A DNA stretch of 64,000 nucleotides from Chryseobacterium indologenes (GTDB lineage: Bacteria; Bacteroidota; Bacteroidia; Flavobacteriales; Weeksellaceae): assembly GCF_002025665.1 (NCBI RefSeq), contig NZ_CP018786.1, forward strand, positions 1,798,001-1,862,000, in the 5' to 3' direction. Of the stretch, positions 18,023 to 26,789 are shown piece after piece (position 1 is the first letter of the stretch; the number at the start of each line of letters is the position of its first letter). A program made the position numbers and the translations under genes. The notes under the pieces were generated by a model. It had not been told where the DNA came from. It saw only the letters and a list, made by a program, of their open reading frames with translations, and did not search any database.

Positions 18023-19276
18023 ATGGAAAATTCAAAGAAAAAAGCGGCTATAGGCTTCATATTTATTACTTTACTGATCGATATTACGGGATGGGGAATC
18101 ATCATTCCTGTTGTTCCTAAATTAATCGAGGAACTTATTCATGCAGATATTAGTGAAGCTGCAAAGTATGGTGGCTGGCTTGGATTTGCCTATGCATTTA
18201 CGCAATTTATATTCTCTCCGTTAGTTGGAAACCTTAGTGATAAATACGGACGAAGACCCATCATTCTGATTTCTCTTTTCGGATTTGCTGTAGATTATAT
18301 TTTCCTTGCACTGGCTCCCACGATCTGGTGGTTGTTTTTGGGAAGAGTTATTGCCGGGATTACAGGAGCAAGTGTCACCACGGCCAGTGCTTATATTGCA
18401 GATATTTCCACGGATGAAGACAGAGCTAAGAATTTTGGATTGATAGGAGCTGCTTTTGGGCTCGGATTTATTATAGGACCTGTTTTGGGCGGAGTTCTTG
18501 GGCATTATGGAGCAAGAGTTCCTTTCTATGCTGCTGCGGGCTTGTGTTTACTTAATTTCCTGTATGGATATTTCATCCTTCCTGAAAGTTTGGATAAAGA
18601 TAAAAGAAGAGAATTCGACTGGAAACGTGCCAATCCTATAGGTTCATTTAAGTTTTTAGGCAAGCACCCTGAAATTTCCGGACTAATCGTTTCGTTGATC
18701 TTAATCTATATTGCAGGTCATGCTGTACAGAGCAACTGGAGTTTCTTTACCATGTATAAGTTCAGCTGGACAGAAAGAATGGTTGGCATCTCGTTAGGAG
18801 TTGTTGGTTTATTGGTAGGTCTCGTACAGGGTGGTCTTATCCGATATACGACTCCCAGGCTGGGAGAACAGAAAAGTATTTATTACGGATTAGCTTTCTA
18901 TGCTGTAGGAATGCTGTTGTTTGCCTTTGCTTCAGAAGGCTGGATGATGTTTGTGTTTCTGGTGCCATACTGTTTAGGAGGAATTTGCGGACCAGCTTTG
19001 CAATCTGTCATCACGAAAAGTGTTCCTTCCAATGAACAGGGAGAACTTCAGGGAGCATTAACGAGTTTAATGAGTGCCACATCCATTATCGGACCTCCGA
19101 TGATGACCAATTTATTTTACTATTTCACCCATGATGAAGCACCGTTTAAATTTTCAGGCGCACCTTTCTTTTTAGCGTTTGTTTTAATGGCAATCAGCGT
19201 AGTAATTACCTATTCTGCTTTTCAGAAGAAAAATAAAAATTTAGTTGATGTGACTTCAAAAAAAGATTTTCATTAA
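18023..19276 (+). CDS. TCR/Tet-family MFS efflux transporter
   Basis: A 417-residue, 12-helix major facilitator of the TetA type (drug:H+ antiporter-1). The loop 2-3 signature is [16 protein letters not shown] (about residues 72-87), helix 1 is [23 protein letters not shown], and motif C in helix 5 is [12 protein letters not shown]. It pumps a drug or metabolite out in exchange for protons. Homology to TetA does not show tetracycline resistance: chromosomal flavobacterial members usually have an unknown substrate. It has no adjacent TetR-type repressor. Confidence 0.85.
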   Translation: MENSKKKAAIGFIFITLLIDITGWGIIIPVVPKLIEELIHADISEAAKYGGWLGFAYAFTQFIFSPLVGNLSDKYGRRPIILISLFGFAVDYIFLALAPTIWWLFLGRVIAGITGASVTTASAYIADISTDEDRAKNFGLIGAAFGLGFIIGPVLGGVLGHYGARVPFYAAAGLCLLNFLYGYFILPESLDKDKRREFDWKRANPIGSFKFLGKHPEISGLIVSLILIYIAGHAVQSNWSFFTMYKFSWTERMVGISLGVVGLLVGLVQGGLIRYTTPRLGEQKSIYYGLAFYAVGMLLFAFASEGWMMFVFLVPYCLGGICGPALQSVITKSVPSNEQGELQGALTSLMSATSIIGPPMMTNLFYYFTHDEAPFKFSGAPFFLAFVLMAISVVITYSAFQKKNKNLVDVTSKKDFH

Positions 19277-19384
19277 ATAGATTTGTTCTATTGATGAGAT
19301 ATAGATGATTTTGGGTTACATCTTTCAATAATTTTACAGGAGTGAAATAGTTTTACTCATTGTTGAAACAGGAAAAACCAAATT

Positions 19385-20188
19385 ATGAATACATCAGAAC
19401 TGGAAAAGTATTTTGAACGGATCCATTTCTCCGGAACTCCGGAATTGAGTTTGGAGACATTGAAAAGAATACATCAACTCCATCCCAAGTATATTCCCTT
19501 TGAGAATATTGATTCTTATACAGGAAAGGTTCCTTCTTTGAATACAGATGATGTTTTCAGAAAAATAGTGATTGAATCCAGAGGTGGATATTGCTATGAA
19601 CAAAACCTGCTTTTAAGTGAAGTTTTAAAAACATTAGGATTCAATGTAAAGCTCCAGCTTGGAAGGGTAGTGTGGGGAAGACAGGAGGATAGTATTGCTG
19701 CACAGACTCATCTTTTGCTTATTGTCGATTTTGATGGAGATCAATATGTGGTAGATTGTGGATTTGGAACAGCCACCCTTACTGCACCTATACTTTTAAA
19801 CAAAATAGAACAGCAGCAAACACCCAACGGAATATTTAAAGTTTCCCATAAAGAAGAAACCTATACACTTTGGATGTGGAAAGAGCAATGGCTTCCGGTG
19901 TACCGATTTATTCCTGAGTATGTAGAACCTATTGATCTTGATATTTCCAACTGGTATTTGTCTACTCATCCGGATTCTCATTTTAAGAACAGACTTATTC
20001 TTTCAAAAGTAGATGAGAATGCCCGCTACACTTATACAGACCATATGCTGAATATCCGGTCTGATGATGGTGAAAAAGAATCTATAAGGATAGAAAATGA
20101 TGTACAGCTCTATGAGATATTGATTAATACTTTTGGACTTCAAGAAAATGCAGTAGAGGCATTGAAGTCAAAAGTCAGAATCTGGTAG
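19385..20188 (+). CDS. Arylamine N-acetyltransferase
   Basis: A 267-residue NAT-family enzyme that transfers acetyl from acetyl-CoA to arylamines and hydrazines through a cysteine intermediate. The full catalytic triad is visible: C70 in SRGGYCYEQN, H109 in QTHLLL and D124 in YVVDCGFG. FENIDSYTGKVPSL near residue 39 is also typical. The length is normal. The physiological substrate is unknown. It is followed by a terminator shared with the convergent lipoprotein gene. Confidence 0.93.
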   Translation: MNTSELEKYFERIHFSGTPELSLETLKRIHQLHPKYIPFENIDSYTGKVPSLNTDDVFRKIVIESRGGYCYEQNLLLSEVLKTLGFNVKLQLGRVVWGRQEDSIAAQTHLLLIVDFDGDQYVVDCGFGTATLTAPILLNKIEQQQTPNGIFKVSHKEETYTLWMWKEQWLPVYRFIPEYVEPIDLDISNWYLSTHPDSHFKNRLILSKVDENARYTYTDHMLNIRSDDGEKESIRIENDVQLYEILINTFGLQENAVEALKSKVRIW

Positions 20189-20204
20189 TACTTATCAATA
20201 CAAT

Positions 20205-20234
20205 AAACGGGAAGCTCACTGAGTTTCCCGTTTT
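20205..20234. terminator. Bidirectional intrinsic terminator
   Basis: AAACGGGAA (20205-20213) faces TTTCCCGTTT (20224-20233) with an inner CTC/GAG pairing, between two convergent genes. Confidence 0.75.
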
Positions 20235-20262
20235 GATTAAAATCTGATTTTTATGAAAATAA

Positions 20263-21210
20263 CTATGGATAAAGGGATTTTGTCCCGTTACTTACAATAT
20301 TACTGCCTAATCCGGAGAATGATACAGAGAAATTAGTGGAGTTAAAGCTTAAAGAACCTGTAGGTGTACAAAGTCCCAGTGCATAACGACATTGTCCGTA
20401 AGCCCCTGTCTTTTTGGTAATCTTACTTTCACTTTTTGCTTTTCCTAAACTGATATATCCCCAGTCACTTACATCTGCATTGGACACCGTAGACCCTGAA
20501 TAATAAATGGTAATCTGATATCCTGCTTCACCTCGTTTAGAACCCCAAAGCCAGTTGGCTGTCCACCATTGTTTATACCATGTAGAAACCACTTTTGCAG
20601 CCGTGTTGTTCGATGCTTCTGAATTTCCACGGGTATCCATCATCACAAGGCCTCCGAAGATATTGTCCCAGATAATTCCTGAATCACCATAAAAACATAA
20701 TGTGGTAAATTTCCCGTTTTTGCCGCTCCATGTTACTTCCATAACCTGGATGCCTGGTTTTACTTCTTCGGTGATGGCTTCTTTTAACCCTTTTTGAGCA
20801 ATTGTCAGATCATCTCCGTTATATAAATCTCCAATTTTTCCGATTTTTACAGAGGATGGATCCATAATGTTTCCGGATGCAATGAACTGATCTTTATCTG
20901 TAATCAGTTTTTTGGACAGTTCTATGCCTTGTTGGGTTGAAATTTTTCCTAATACAGCCACTCCAACGATCTGTAAATCATTTTTTAAATAAGTTTCAAG
21001 ATTTGTTCCGGATTCATTCAATTGAAGTTGTACTGCTTCAGGAACAAGTTGAGAAGAAGAAGGAGTAATCTCTTTTTTCAGCTCATCTATGGTTGTCTTA
21101 GCCTGAACCGCTTCCTGCTGATTCATTTCATTGTTTTCATTCTGGCAGCTGTGGAGCACCATTACCGATAACACGGCGAAAACTTTAAAAGTAGTCACTA
21201 GTTTTTTCAT
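20263..21210 (-). CDS. Lipoprotein of unknown function
   Basis: A 315-residue protein with a lipoprotein signal (MKKLVTTFKVFAVLSVMVLHSC, lipobox LHSC, C22). The N-terminal part (about 25-160) is acidic and helical. The C-terminal part (about 165-300) is rich in Trp, Tyr and Gly, with STWYKQWWTANWLWGSKRGE and a Cys pair in GQCRYALGLC. I recognise no family or active site. The Trp-rich region could bind carbohydrate or membrane. It is a single gene with its own terminator. Confidence 0.6.
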   Translation of the reverse strand: MKKLVTTFKVFAVLSVMVLHSCQNENNEMNQQEAVQAKTTIDELKKEITPSSSQLVPEAVQLQLNESGTNLETYLKNDLQIVGVAVLGKISTQQGIELSKKLITDKDQFIASGNIMDPSSVKIGKIGDLYNGDDLTIAQKGLKEAITEEVKPGIQVMEVTWSGKNGKFTTLCFYGDSGIIWDNIFGGLVMMDTRGNSEASNNTAAKVVSTWYKQWWTANWLWGSKRGEAGYQITIYYSGSTVSNADVSDWGYISLGKAKSESKITKKTGAYGQCRYALGLCTPTGSLSFNSTNFSVSFSGLGSNIVSNGTKSLYP

Positions 21211-21511
21211 AATTAATATTTATTTGGTTGTGCATTATAAATATACAGAATTGTTGTGTAATTCTCATTATTTTGAATTAAATATTTGTTAATTACTAGG
21301 TAGCAGATGGTAGGCAGCAGGTTATAGGGATTAGGGATTAGGGATTAGAAAGTTTAAAGTTCAGGGTTTAAGGTTTAAGGTTTTGAGCTAACGAGCAACA
21401 AAAACAACCAGCAACAAAATAAACCTCGCCACCCGAACCCCTGGAACTTTATAAAATCTTAAAATTTGTTTAAATTTTTAGTTTACAGTCTATAAATGCA
21501 ATAATCTTTCG
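21211..21511. other. Intergenic stretch holding a dispersed repeat
   Basis: About 300 bases with no ORF. The middle (about 21298-21440) is a strand-asymmetric low-complexity repeat; the right end holds the tatA promoter region. Confidence 0.5.
21298..21440 (+). repeat. Dispersed purine-rich intergenic repeat, copy 1
   Basis: It begins with GGTAGGCAGCAGG, contains GGGATTA three times in tandem, then AGTTTAAAGTT and GGTTTAAGGTTT, and ends with two CAACAAAA-type blocks and CGCCACCCG. The reverse complement of 24414-24555 shows the same blocks in the same order. Confidence 0.6.
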
Positions 21512-21519
21512 TAATTTTA
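21512..21519 (+). promoter_or_regulatory. Candidate -7 element of tatA
   Basis: TAATTTTA is a one-base variant of TAnnTTTG, ending 4 bases before the tatA ATG. The start of transcription would fall at or very near the start codon. Confidence 0.3.
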
Positions 21520-21523
21520 CGCC

Positions 21524-21865
21524 ATGGAATTAAGCATTGGAGAAATGGCACTCATTGCCATTGCAATCGTTGTATTATTCGGTCCGGATAAACTGCCTCA
21601 GATTGCGCGTGACTTAGGTGCAGGCGTTAGAAAAATGCGTGGAGCAGTAGAAGATATCAAAACTGAAATCATGAAGGAAACGGATAATCCTGTTTCTGAA
21701 ATCAAACGTGAGATTGAGAAGGTAAAAGATGCTGCAAAGGATTTCAACCCGATGAATGATATCCAAAAAGATATTCTGACGGAACCTTCTTCAGTAGCTT
21801 CTAATGAGCCTCCAAAACCGAAACCGGCAGATGATGAAACTTACGAAGGACCTGTAAGCAGATAA
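21524..21865 (+). CDS. tatA: Twin-arginine translocase TatA/TatE family subunit
   Basis: A 113-residue protein with one N-terminal membrane helix (MELSIGEMALIAIAIVVLFGPDKLPQIARDLG). The FGPDKLP hinge is followed by an amphipathic helix and an acidic, Pro-rich tail. It oligomerises to form the Tat export pore for folded proteins. TatC is not in the window. The stop overlaps the next gene (TAATG), which implies translational coupling with the PAP2 phosphatase. Confidence 0.9.
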   Translation: MELSIGEMALIAIAIVVLFGPDKLPQIARDLGAGVRKMRGAVEDIKTEIMKETDNPVSEIKREIEKVKDAAKDFNPMNDIQKDILTEPSSVASNEPPKPKPADDETYEGPVSR

Positions 21866-22434
21866 TGATGGAGGAAATCATTCAGGAAGATAAGAAGGTA
21901 TTTCTTTACCTTAATAATTTGGGCGATTCATCTTTCGACCAGTTTTGGATGCTGATTTCCAGTACCTGGATCTGGGTGCCTCTTTATATTATATTTCTTT
22001 ACTTTTTATACAAAAATCACAAACTAAGATCATTAGTTTTTATTCTTATATTTTTGGCTATTGGGGCAACGGTTTCTGATCAGTTGGCCAGTGTTTTCAA
22101 ATATGGTGTGGCAAGGTTGAGACCGTGTCATGATCCTACGCTGGAACATCATATGAGAATCGTGAAATGCGGTGGACAGTTTGGGTTTTATTCTGCTCAT
22201 GCTTCCAATACATTCTTTTTGGCATCCTTTTTAAGTATTTTATTAAAAAATAAGCTTAAATGGTTTCCATATGCTATATTTGTATGGGCTATAGTGGTTT
22301 CCTACAGCCGTATATATTTAGGAGTGCATTTCCCGATAGATATTTTGGTGGGGGCGTTTGTTGGATCTTTATTGGGAGTGATATTTGGTGCACTCGCCAA
22401 AAAAGTGATCAACAAACAAACTATAAATTCATGA
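21865..22434 (+). CDS. PAP2-family membrane phosphatase
   Basis: A 189-residue inner-membrane protein with about five to six helices. The PAP2 motifs are complete: K79...RP at 86-87 (KYGVARLRP), SAH at 110-112 (catalytic H112) and SRxxxxxHxxxD at 148-159 (R149, H155, D159). Such enzymes dephosphorylate phosphatidic acid, undecaprenyl pyrophosphate or lipid A in the periplasm; the substrate is unknown. ATG codons occur at 21865 and 21868. The end overlaps the TPR gene by 4 bases (ATGA). Confidence 0.88.
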   Translation: MMEEIIQEDKKVFLYLNNLGDSSFDQFWMLISSTWIWVPLYIIFLYFLYKNHKLRSLVFILIFLAIGATVSDQLASVFKYGVARLRPCHDPTLEHHMRIVKCGGQFGFYSAHASNTFFLASFLSILLKNKLKWFPYAIFVWAIVVSYSRIYLGVHFPIDILVGAFVGSLLGVIFGALAKKVINKQTINS

Positions 22435-23243
22435 AAAAAACTTTACTAGCCGTAATCTCCCTCTTTTTTGCTCTTAATTTCTATGCCCAGGATAAAAAAC
22501 TAGCTGAAGAATGCTTCCAAAAAGCTGATTATAAATGTGCAGAAGAGCAGTATTTAAAACTGGCAGAAAAAGAACAGATCCAAAAATTTCAATCTGAATA
22601 TTACGATTATCTGGGTACAGCTCAGAGAAGGCTTGGAAAAACGACTCAGGCTTTTAAATCCTACGATTCTGCCCTGAAAGCAAATCCATTGTCGGTTTCT
22701 GTATACGCAAATCTATCATCACTTTACAGTCAGAAAGGAAATAAGGTAAAAGCCTTGGAATATATAGAAAAAGGACTTCAGGTGAATGCTGAAACTCCGG
22801 ATCTGTATCTTACACGTTCCAAAATTTACGACAGTCAGGGAAAAAAAGACCTTGCCATCAAAGACCTTAATCAGATTCTGACTTTTGCTCCTGACAATCT
22901 TTTTGCAAAGACAGGGCTTGCCAATCTGAAAAAGAATAATGGCGATCTGGACGGAGCTTTAAAAGATTATAATAAACTTCTTGCTGAAAAACCGGAATCG
23001 TTACTTTATAATGGTAGAGCAGATGTCTATTTTAAAATGAAAAAATATAAAGAAGCTCTTACAGATGCCAATAAAGCGATTTCCATAGACCCAAAAATTG
23101 CCCAATCTTATGTGAGCAAAGCCATGATTCTGATGGACACTTCCAAACTTAAGGAAGCTTGTGAAAATCTGGATAAAGCAGTTGCTTTAGGCTATGAAAA
23201 AGCAGTCCTGACGGATTTTTATGCTAAATGTGCAAAGAAATAA
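22431..23243 (+). CDS. Exported tetratricopeptide repeat protein
   Basis: A 270-residue protein starting MKKTLLAVISLFFALNFYAQ, a signal peptide. It holds about six TPR units covering nearly the whole mature chain (YYDYLGTAQRRLGKTTQAFKSYDSALKANP, VYANLSSLYSQKGNKVKALEYIEKGL and so on). An earlier in-frame start at 22260 would run through the PAP2 gene and is rejected: the ATG at 22431 overlaps the PAP2 stop as ATGA. It is a periplasmic scaffold of unknown partner, translationally coupled to tatA-PAP2. Confidence 0.82.
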   Translation: MKKTLLAVISLFFALNFYAQDKKLAEECFQKADYKCAEEQYLKLAEKEQIQKFQSEYYDYLGTAQRRLGKTTQAFKSYDSALKANPLSVSVYANLSSLYSQKGNKVKALEYIEKGLQVNAETPDLYLTRSKIYDSQGKKDLAIKDLNQILTFAPDNLFAKTGLANLKKNNGDLDGALKDYNKLLAEKPESLLYNGRADVYFKMKKYKEALTDANKAISIDPKIAQSYVSKAMILMDTSKLKEACENLDKAVALGYEKAVLTDFYAKCAKK

Positions 23244-23307
23244 AGTAAGAAATATTTTATCCAAATCATTTAAATAAATCCATACTAAAAACGAAAGAGA
23301 TAGAAAG

Positions 23308-23760
23308 ATGTTGAATATTGTTCTTGTAGAACCTGAAATACCTAATAATACCGGAAATATCGGAAGATTGTGTGTAGGAACCGAAAGTAGATTACACCTG
23401 ATCCATCCGTTTGGATTTGTAATTAATGATAAAAACCTGAAGCGTTCCGGTTTGGATTATTGGGTACATCTCGATGTTACTGAATATGCAAATGTGGAAG
23501 AATGGATTAAAGTAATTCCTGATGTGTCCCGGGTGTTTTTAATGAGTTCACATGCTGAAAAATCATACCTTGAAACTGATTTTCAGGATGGAGACTGGTT
23601 GGTTTTCGGAAAGGAGAGTGTGGGACTGAGTAAAGAGGTTTTAGACCGTTTTGAAAATCATTTGACCATTCCTATGTCGAAACTCATCAGGAGCTTTAAT
23701 ATTGCTAATTCTGTTGCTTTTGTTGTGGGTGAGGCAAAGAGACAGATCAGTCTGAAATAA
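23308..23760 (+). CDS. trmL: tRNA (cytidine(34)-2'-O)-methyltransferase
   Basis: A 150-residue SPOUT methyltransferase of the TrmL/YibK type that methylates the wobble ribose of certain leucine tRNAs. Diagnostic motifs are PEIPNNTGNIGR (residues 9-20), LVFGKESVGL and SFNIANSVAFVVGE, which form the knotted SAM site. The length matches the family. It is followed by a dispersed hairpin repeat rather than a simple terminator. Confidence 0.93.
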   Translation: MLNIVLVEPEIPNNTGNIGRLCVGTESRLHLIHPFGFVINDKNLKRSGLDYWVHLDVTEYANVEEWIKVIPDVSRVFLMSSHAEKSYLETDFQDGDWLVFGKESVGLSKEVLDRFENHLTIPMSKLIRSFNIANSVAFVVGEAKRQISLK

Positions 23761-23763
23761 AAA

Positions 23764-23890
23764 AGAGGTTGTTTCAAAAATGTCATTCTGAATGAAATGG
23801 AATGAAGAATCTCATACTTCTGTTTATCAATGAGATTCTCCTTCGTCAGAATGACAAAAGCCAATTATTTGACTTTTGAGACAATACCTT
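23764..23890. repeat. Dispersed long-hairpin repeat (GTCATTCTGA family), full copy
   Basis: An inverted repeat with inner arms GTCATTCTG (23782-23790) and CAGAATGAC (23847-23855), further pairing of GAATCTCAT with ATGAGATTC, and outer arms TTGTTTCAAAA / TTTTGAGACAA. The minus-strand half is closely similar to 58843-58900, and a degenerate copy lies at 53352-53421. It fills the space between trmL and rlmH. Confidence 0.75.
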
Positions 23891-23895
23891 TTGTT

Positions 23896-24369
23896 TTAAT
23901 CATTATGATAAGGTTTTCCCTGTAAAATCTGGTCAGCACGGTAAAGCTGTTCTACAATAAACAGACGGATCATCTGATGGGTAAAAGTCATTTTAGATAA
24001 AGACATTTTTTCATTGGCTCTGTTGTAGATTTCTTCAGAAAAGCCATAGGCTCCTCCAATAAGAATATGTACTTTTTTTACAGAAGAATTCATCCAGGTA
24101 TCAATTTTCTGAGAAAATTCACGGCTGGTAAACTGTTTTCCCTTTTCATCAAGAATCACAACCAGATCGTTTTTGTCAATATGGTTTAAGAATAACTTGG
24201 CTTCTTCCTTTTTAAGAAGGTCGGGGGATAGGTTTTTGGCATTTTTTACATCCGGAATTTCTGTGATTTCAAAATTCCAGTGTTTGGGTAAGCGGTTGAG
24301 ATAATAATTGATTAAAGAGGTAATTTCCTTATCATCTGTTTTACCGATACAAAGTAAACTGATTCGCAT
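23896..24369 (-). CDS. rlmH: 23S rRNA (pseudouridine(1915)-N(3))-methyltransferase
   Basis: A 157-residue SPOUT-family enzyme that methylates pseudouridine 1915 in helix 69 of 23S rRNA. Motifs are LLCIGKTDDKEI at the N-terminus, VVILDEKGKQFTSREFS in the centre, LIGGAYGFSEEIYNRA at the SAM site and SKMTFTHQMIRLFIVEQLYRA at the C-terminus. The length matches the family. A -7 element reads TATCTTTG on the minus strand at 24390-24397. Confidence 0.95.
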   Translation of the reverse strand: MRISLLCIGKTDDKEITSLINYYLNRLPKHWNFEITEIPDVKNAKNLSPDLLKKEEAKLFLNHIDKNDLVVILDEKGKQFTSREFSQKIDTWMNSSVKKVHILIGGAYGFSEEIYNRANEKMSLSKMTFTHQMIRLFIVEQLYRADQILQGKPYHND

Positions 24370-24389
24370 TGTAAAGAAGTTTCAGAATG

Positions 24390-24397
24390 CAAAGATA
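24390..24397 (-). promoter_or_regulatory. Candidate -7 element of rlmH
   Basis: The minus strand reads TATCTTTG, a match to TAnnTTTG, 20 bases before the rlmH start. No -33 TTTG at standard spacing is seen. Confidence 0.4.
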
Positions 24398-24413
24398 GGG
24401 TTTCGCAACTAAT

Positions 24414-24555
24414 TTGTTGCTGGTTTTTTGGTTGCGGGTGGCTTTTATTCTTGTTTACTCACAACGTCAAACCTCAAACTTTAAACTCTCAACCCCTCCC
24501 ACTCTCAAACTTCCAACCCTGTAATCCCTAAAACCTACCACCTATATTTTCCCTA
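24414..24555 (-). repeat. Dispersed purine-rich intergenic repeat, copy 2 (inverted)
   Basis: Read on the minus strand it runs GGTGGTAGGTTTTAGGGATTA, then AGTTTAAAGTTTGAGGTTT, then CCACCCGCAACC and CAGCAACAAA. These blocks match those of 21298-21440, in the opposite orientation. Confidence 0.6.
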
Positions 24556-24571
24556 TTTAATTTAATTCCCC

Positions 24572-24579
24572 TACCTTTG
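24572..24579 (+). promoter_or_regulatory. Candidate -7 element of the YihY-family gene
   Basis: TACCTTTG matches TAnnTTTG exactly and ends 19 bases before the ATG. It sits at the edge of the dispersed repeat. Confidence 0.45.
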
Positions 24580-24598
24580 TATAAAGACAAACAGATCG

Positions 24599-25612
24599 AT
24601 GGGTGTAAAGGTTCCTAAATTTATTTTAAAGATTCAAGAGTTTTTTGACAGCATTCATATTCCTGTTTTGGGAATATCACTTTGGCAGATGTTTCAGATC
24701 TATATCTCCGGGATTTTTAAAGGAAAAATAGGAAGAAAAGCAGCGGCTATTTCGTGGAGTTTTACCATAAGCCTCTTTCCGTTTATTCTGTTTTTGCTTT
24801 CTGTACTGCCTCATATGCCACTATATGATGAGCTTCAGTTTTATATTTTTGATGTGCTGATGCATAATGTTTTCCCTTCCAACATGGAAGGAGATGTAAA
24901 AGGATATATCGTAAGCAATATTATTCCGAATATGAAAGGAATCAGTAACCTAACCATTCTTCTGGCTCTTATTTTCGCGACCAATGGTACATTTTCTCTG
25001 ATTAACGGTTTTAATGAAAATACAGATGAAAAATTAAGTGATGTAAAAGAGTTTATTCTTTCCTTCTTTATTACGATAGGTTTTATCACCATTGTTTTTC
25101 TAACGCTATTTGGAGTATATTATGCAGAGGTTGTGATGAAGCTTTTTACTCCGGCTTATGATGTAACGTGGCTTGTAGATAACCTTTCCAAAATTATCGG
25201 GTTTGTTTCTTTCCCGCTTTTTTATTTTATACTTCTGACTTTATTTTACTGGCTGGGAACTGTGAAGATTACAAGATTCCGACAAGCGGTTCCAGGAGCT
25301 ATTCTCACAACAGTATTGTTTGTGGTTACAACGTATATTTTTGCCATTTATGTAAAGGATATCGCCCGATATAATGTACTTTATGGCTCTATTGGCAGTA
25401 TGATTCTACTGATGGTTTGGGTGAATGTCAATGTATATCTTCTTTTATTCGGAAATGAGCTGAATATGGCGATCAGAAAACTCAGAATAGAAAAGCTGTT
25501 GTCTGATGAGATTGAGAAAGAAGCCTCAGAATATCATGCCCAGATTACTGAACCTGACTTTGATAGTGATGAGGAACATAAAAGAAAATTGGAGAACCGA
25601 AAGAAAGATTAA
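24599..25612 (+). CDS. YihY/virulence factor BrkB family membrane protein
   Basis: A 337-residue inner-membrane protein with about six helices. The family core is seen in GRKAAAISWSFTISLFPFILFLLSVLP (about residues 44-70), and the C-terminal part has YNVLYGSIGSMILLMVWVNVNVYLLLFGNELN (about 258-289), both hallmarks of YihY/BrkB. The C-terminal 40 residues are charged and cytoplasmic. The molecular function of the family is unsettled; it was once misassigned as RNase BN. It converges on nhaA with a 4-base overlap. Confidence 0.9.
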   Translation: MGVKVPKFILKIQEFFDSIHIPVLGISLWQMFQIYISGIFKGKIGRKAAAISWSFTISLFPFILFLLSVLPHMPLYDELQFYIFDVLMHNVFPSNMEGDVKGYIVSNIIPNMKGISNLTILLALIFATNGTFSLINGFNENTDEKLSDVKEFILSFFITIGFITIVFLTLFGVYYAEVVMKLFTPAYDVTWLVDNLSKIIGFVSFPLFYFILLTLFYWLGTVKITRFRQAVPGAILTTVLFVVTTYIFAIYVKDIARYNVLYGSIGSMILLMVWVNVNVYLLLFGNELNMAIRKLRIEKLLSDEIEKEASEYHAQITEPDFDSDEEHKRKLENRKKD

Positions 25613-26787
25613 TTCTCTTCCAGTTCAGGGTTTTCTTTTGAGCTTACGCTGAGTATGGTAAATCCGGCAATTGCAGCGATAAAGGATGCAATCAAGATGG
25701 CAAACTTCGCTTCATCCTGAATCGGAATTTCTCCTTTAAAAGAAAGCAATGCAATAAAAATGGACATGGTAAACCCGATTCCGGCTAACAATCCTACACC
25801 AATCATTTGCAGCCAGTTACTGTTTTGAGGCAGAGAACTCAGCTTTAATTTGATAGCTATCAGAGAGAATAAGTTGATCCCGATCAGCTTACCCAATACC
25901 AATCCACAGATAATTCCTAATCCTAATGTACTTGTTACTCCTGCGACCATTTCACTGGAAAAAGTGATATTGGTATTCGTTAAAGCAAATATCGGCATAA
26001 TCAGAAAACTTACCGGAATATGAAGCTGATGCTCCAGTTTTTCCAAAGGTGAGATTTCTACATTAGATGCATTGGTAGGAATGGAAAATGCAAGCAAAAC
26101 ACCTGCTATCGTCGCATGAATTCCGGAATGATGAAGAAAATACCATAAAAACAATCCCGGAATGATGTAAAATATTGTTTTGGTTACTTTTAAAAAGTTT
26201 AAAATAAAAAGCAGGGCAGTCACTCCAAAAGATAGGAGAAGATAACTCCAGTGGATTTGCTCTGTATAGAAAATCGCAATCACGAGGATAGCTCCCAGGT
26301 CATCTACAATGGCTAATGCTGCCAAAAATATTTTAATAGAATTAGGAATCTTTTTACCTAACATCGAAATGATAGCCAAAGAAAATGCAATATCGGTTGC
26401 CATAGGAATTCCCCAACCATTGCTGTATTCCGTTCCCGTATTGAAAATGCTGTAGATTACAGCAGGAATAAGCATTCCGCCTACCGCTGCAAAAATAGGA
26501 AGGGAAGCATTTTTAAAGGATGACAATTCACCTTCTACAAGTTCACGTTTTATTTCAAGACCTACCAGCAGGAAAAATACGGCCATTAATCCGTCATTGA
26601 TCCAGATGCTGACAGGATATTCTAATCCAAAAAGATGAGTGCCTACTTCCTGGTCTAAAAAATGCTGAAAGTTCTCTGCAGCAGACGAATTGGCAATAAG
26701 CAATGAAATAAGCACACAGAAAATAAGAATAATTCCTGAGGACTGACTGTTGTTGAAAAATTTTTTAAAATAAAGAGATAAATTCAT
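25609..26787 (-). CDS. nhaA: Na+/H+ antiporter NhaA
   Basis: A 392-residue, 12-helix antiporter that expels Na+ (or Li+) for protons. The ion-binding aspartate pair is visible in AIVDDLGAILVIA (equivalent to D163/D164 of E. coli). Other signatures are MATDIAFSLAIISMLG and LVGLEIKRELVEGEL. It begins 3 bases after the stop of the (p)ppGpp synthetase gene and is presumably cotranscribed with it. Its stop overlaps that of the convergent YihY gene, so no separate terminator fits between them. Confidence 0.95.
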   Translation of the reverse strand: MNLSLYFKKFFNNSQSSGIILIFCVLISLLIANSSAAENFQHFLDQEVGTHLFGLEYPVSIWINDGLMAVFFLLVGLEIKRELVEGELSSFKNASLPIFAAVGGMLIPAVIYSIFNTGTEYSNGWGIPMATDIAFSLAIISMLGKKIPNSIKIFLAALAIVDDLGAILVIAIFYTEQIHWSYLLLSFGVTALLFILNFLKVTKTIFYIIPGLFLWYFLHHSGIHATIAGVLLAFSIPTNASNVEISPLEKLEHQLHIPVSFLIMPIFALTNTNITFSSEMVAGVTSTLGLGIICGLVLGKLIGINLFSLIAIKLKLSSLPQNSNWLQMIGVGLLAGIGFTMSIFIALLSFKGEIPIQDEAKFAILIASFIAAIAGFTILSVSSKENPELEEN

Positions 26788-26789
26788 GT

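Noticed and set aside
18023..19276. Acquired tetracycline-resistance gene
   Set aside because: Composition resembles the neighbouring genes, there is no tetR partner and there are no mobile-element borders; only family membership is supported.
21320..21352. CRISPR-like or telomere-like GGGATTA array
   Set aside because: Three short direct units without spacers or cas genes; they are part of a low-complexity dispersed repeat.
22260..22430. N-terminal extension of the TPR protein
   Set aside because: It would overlap the PAP2 gene by about 170 bases and hide an evident signal peptide that starts at 22431.
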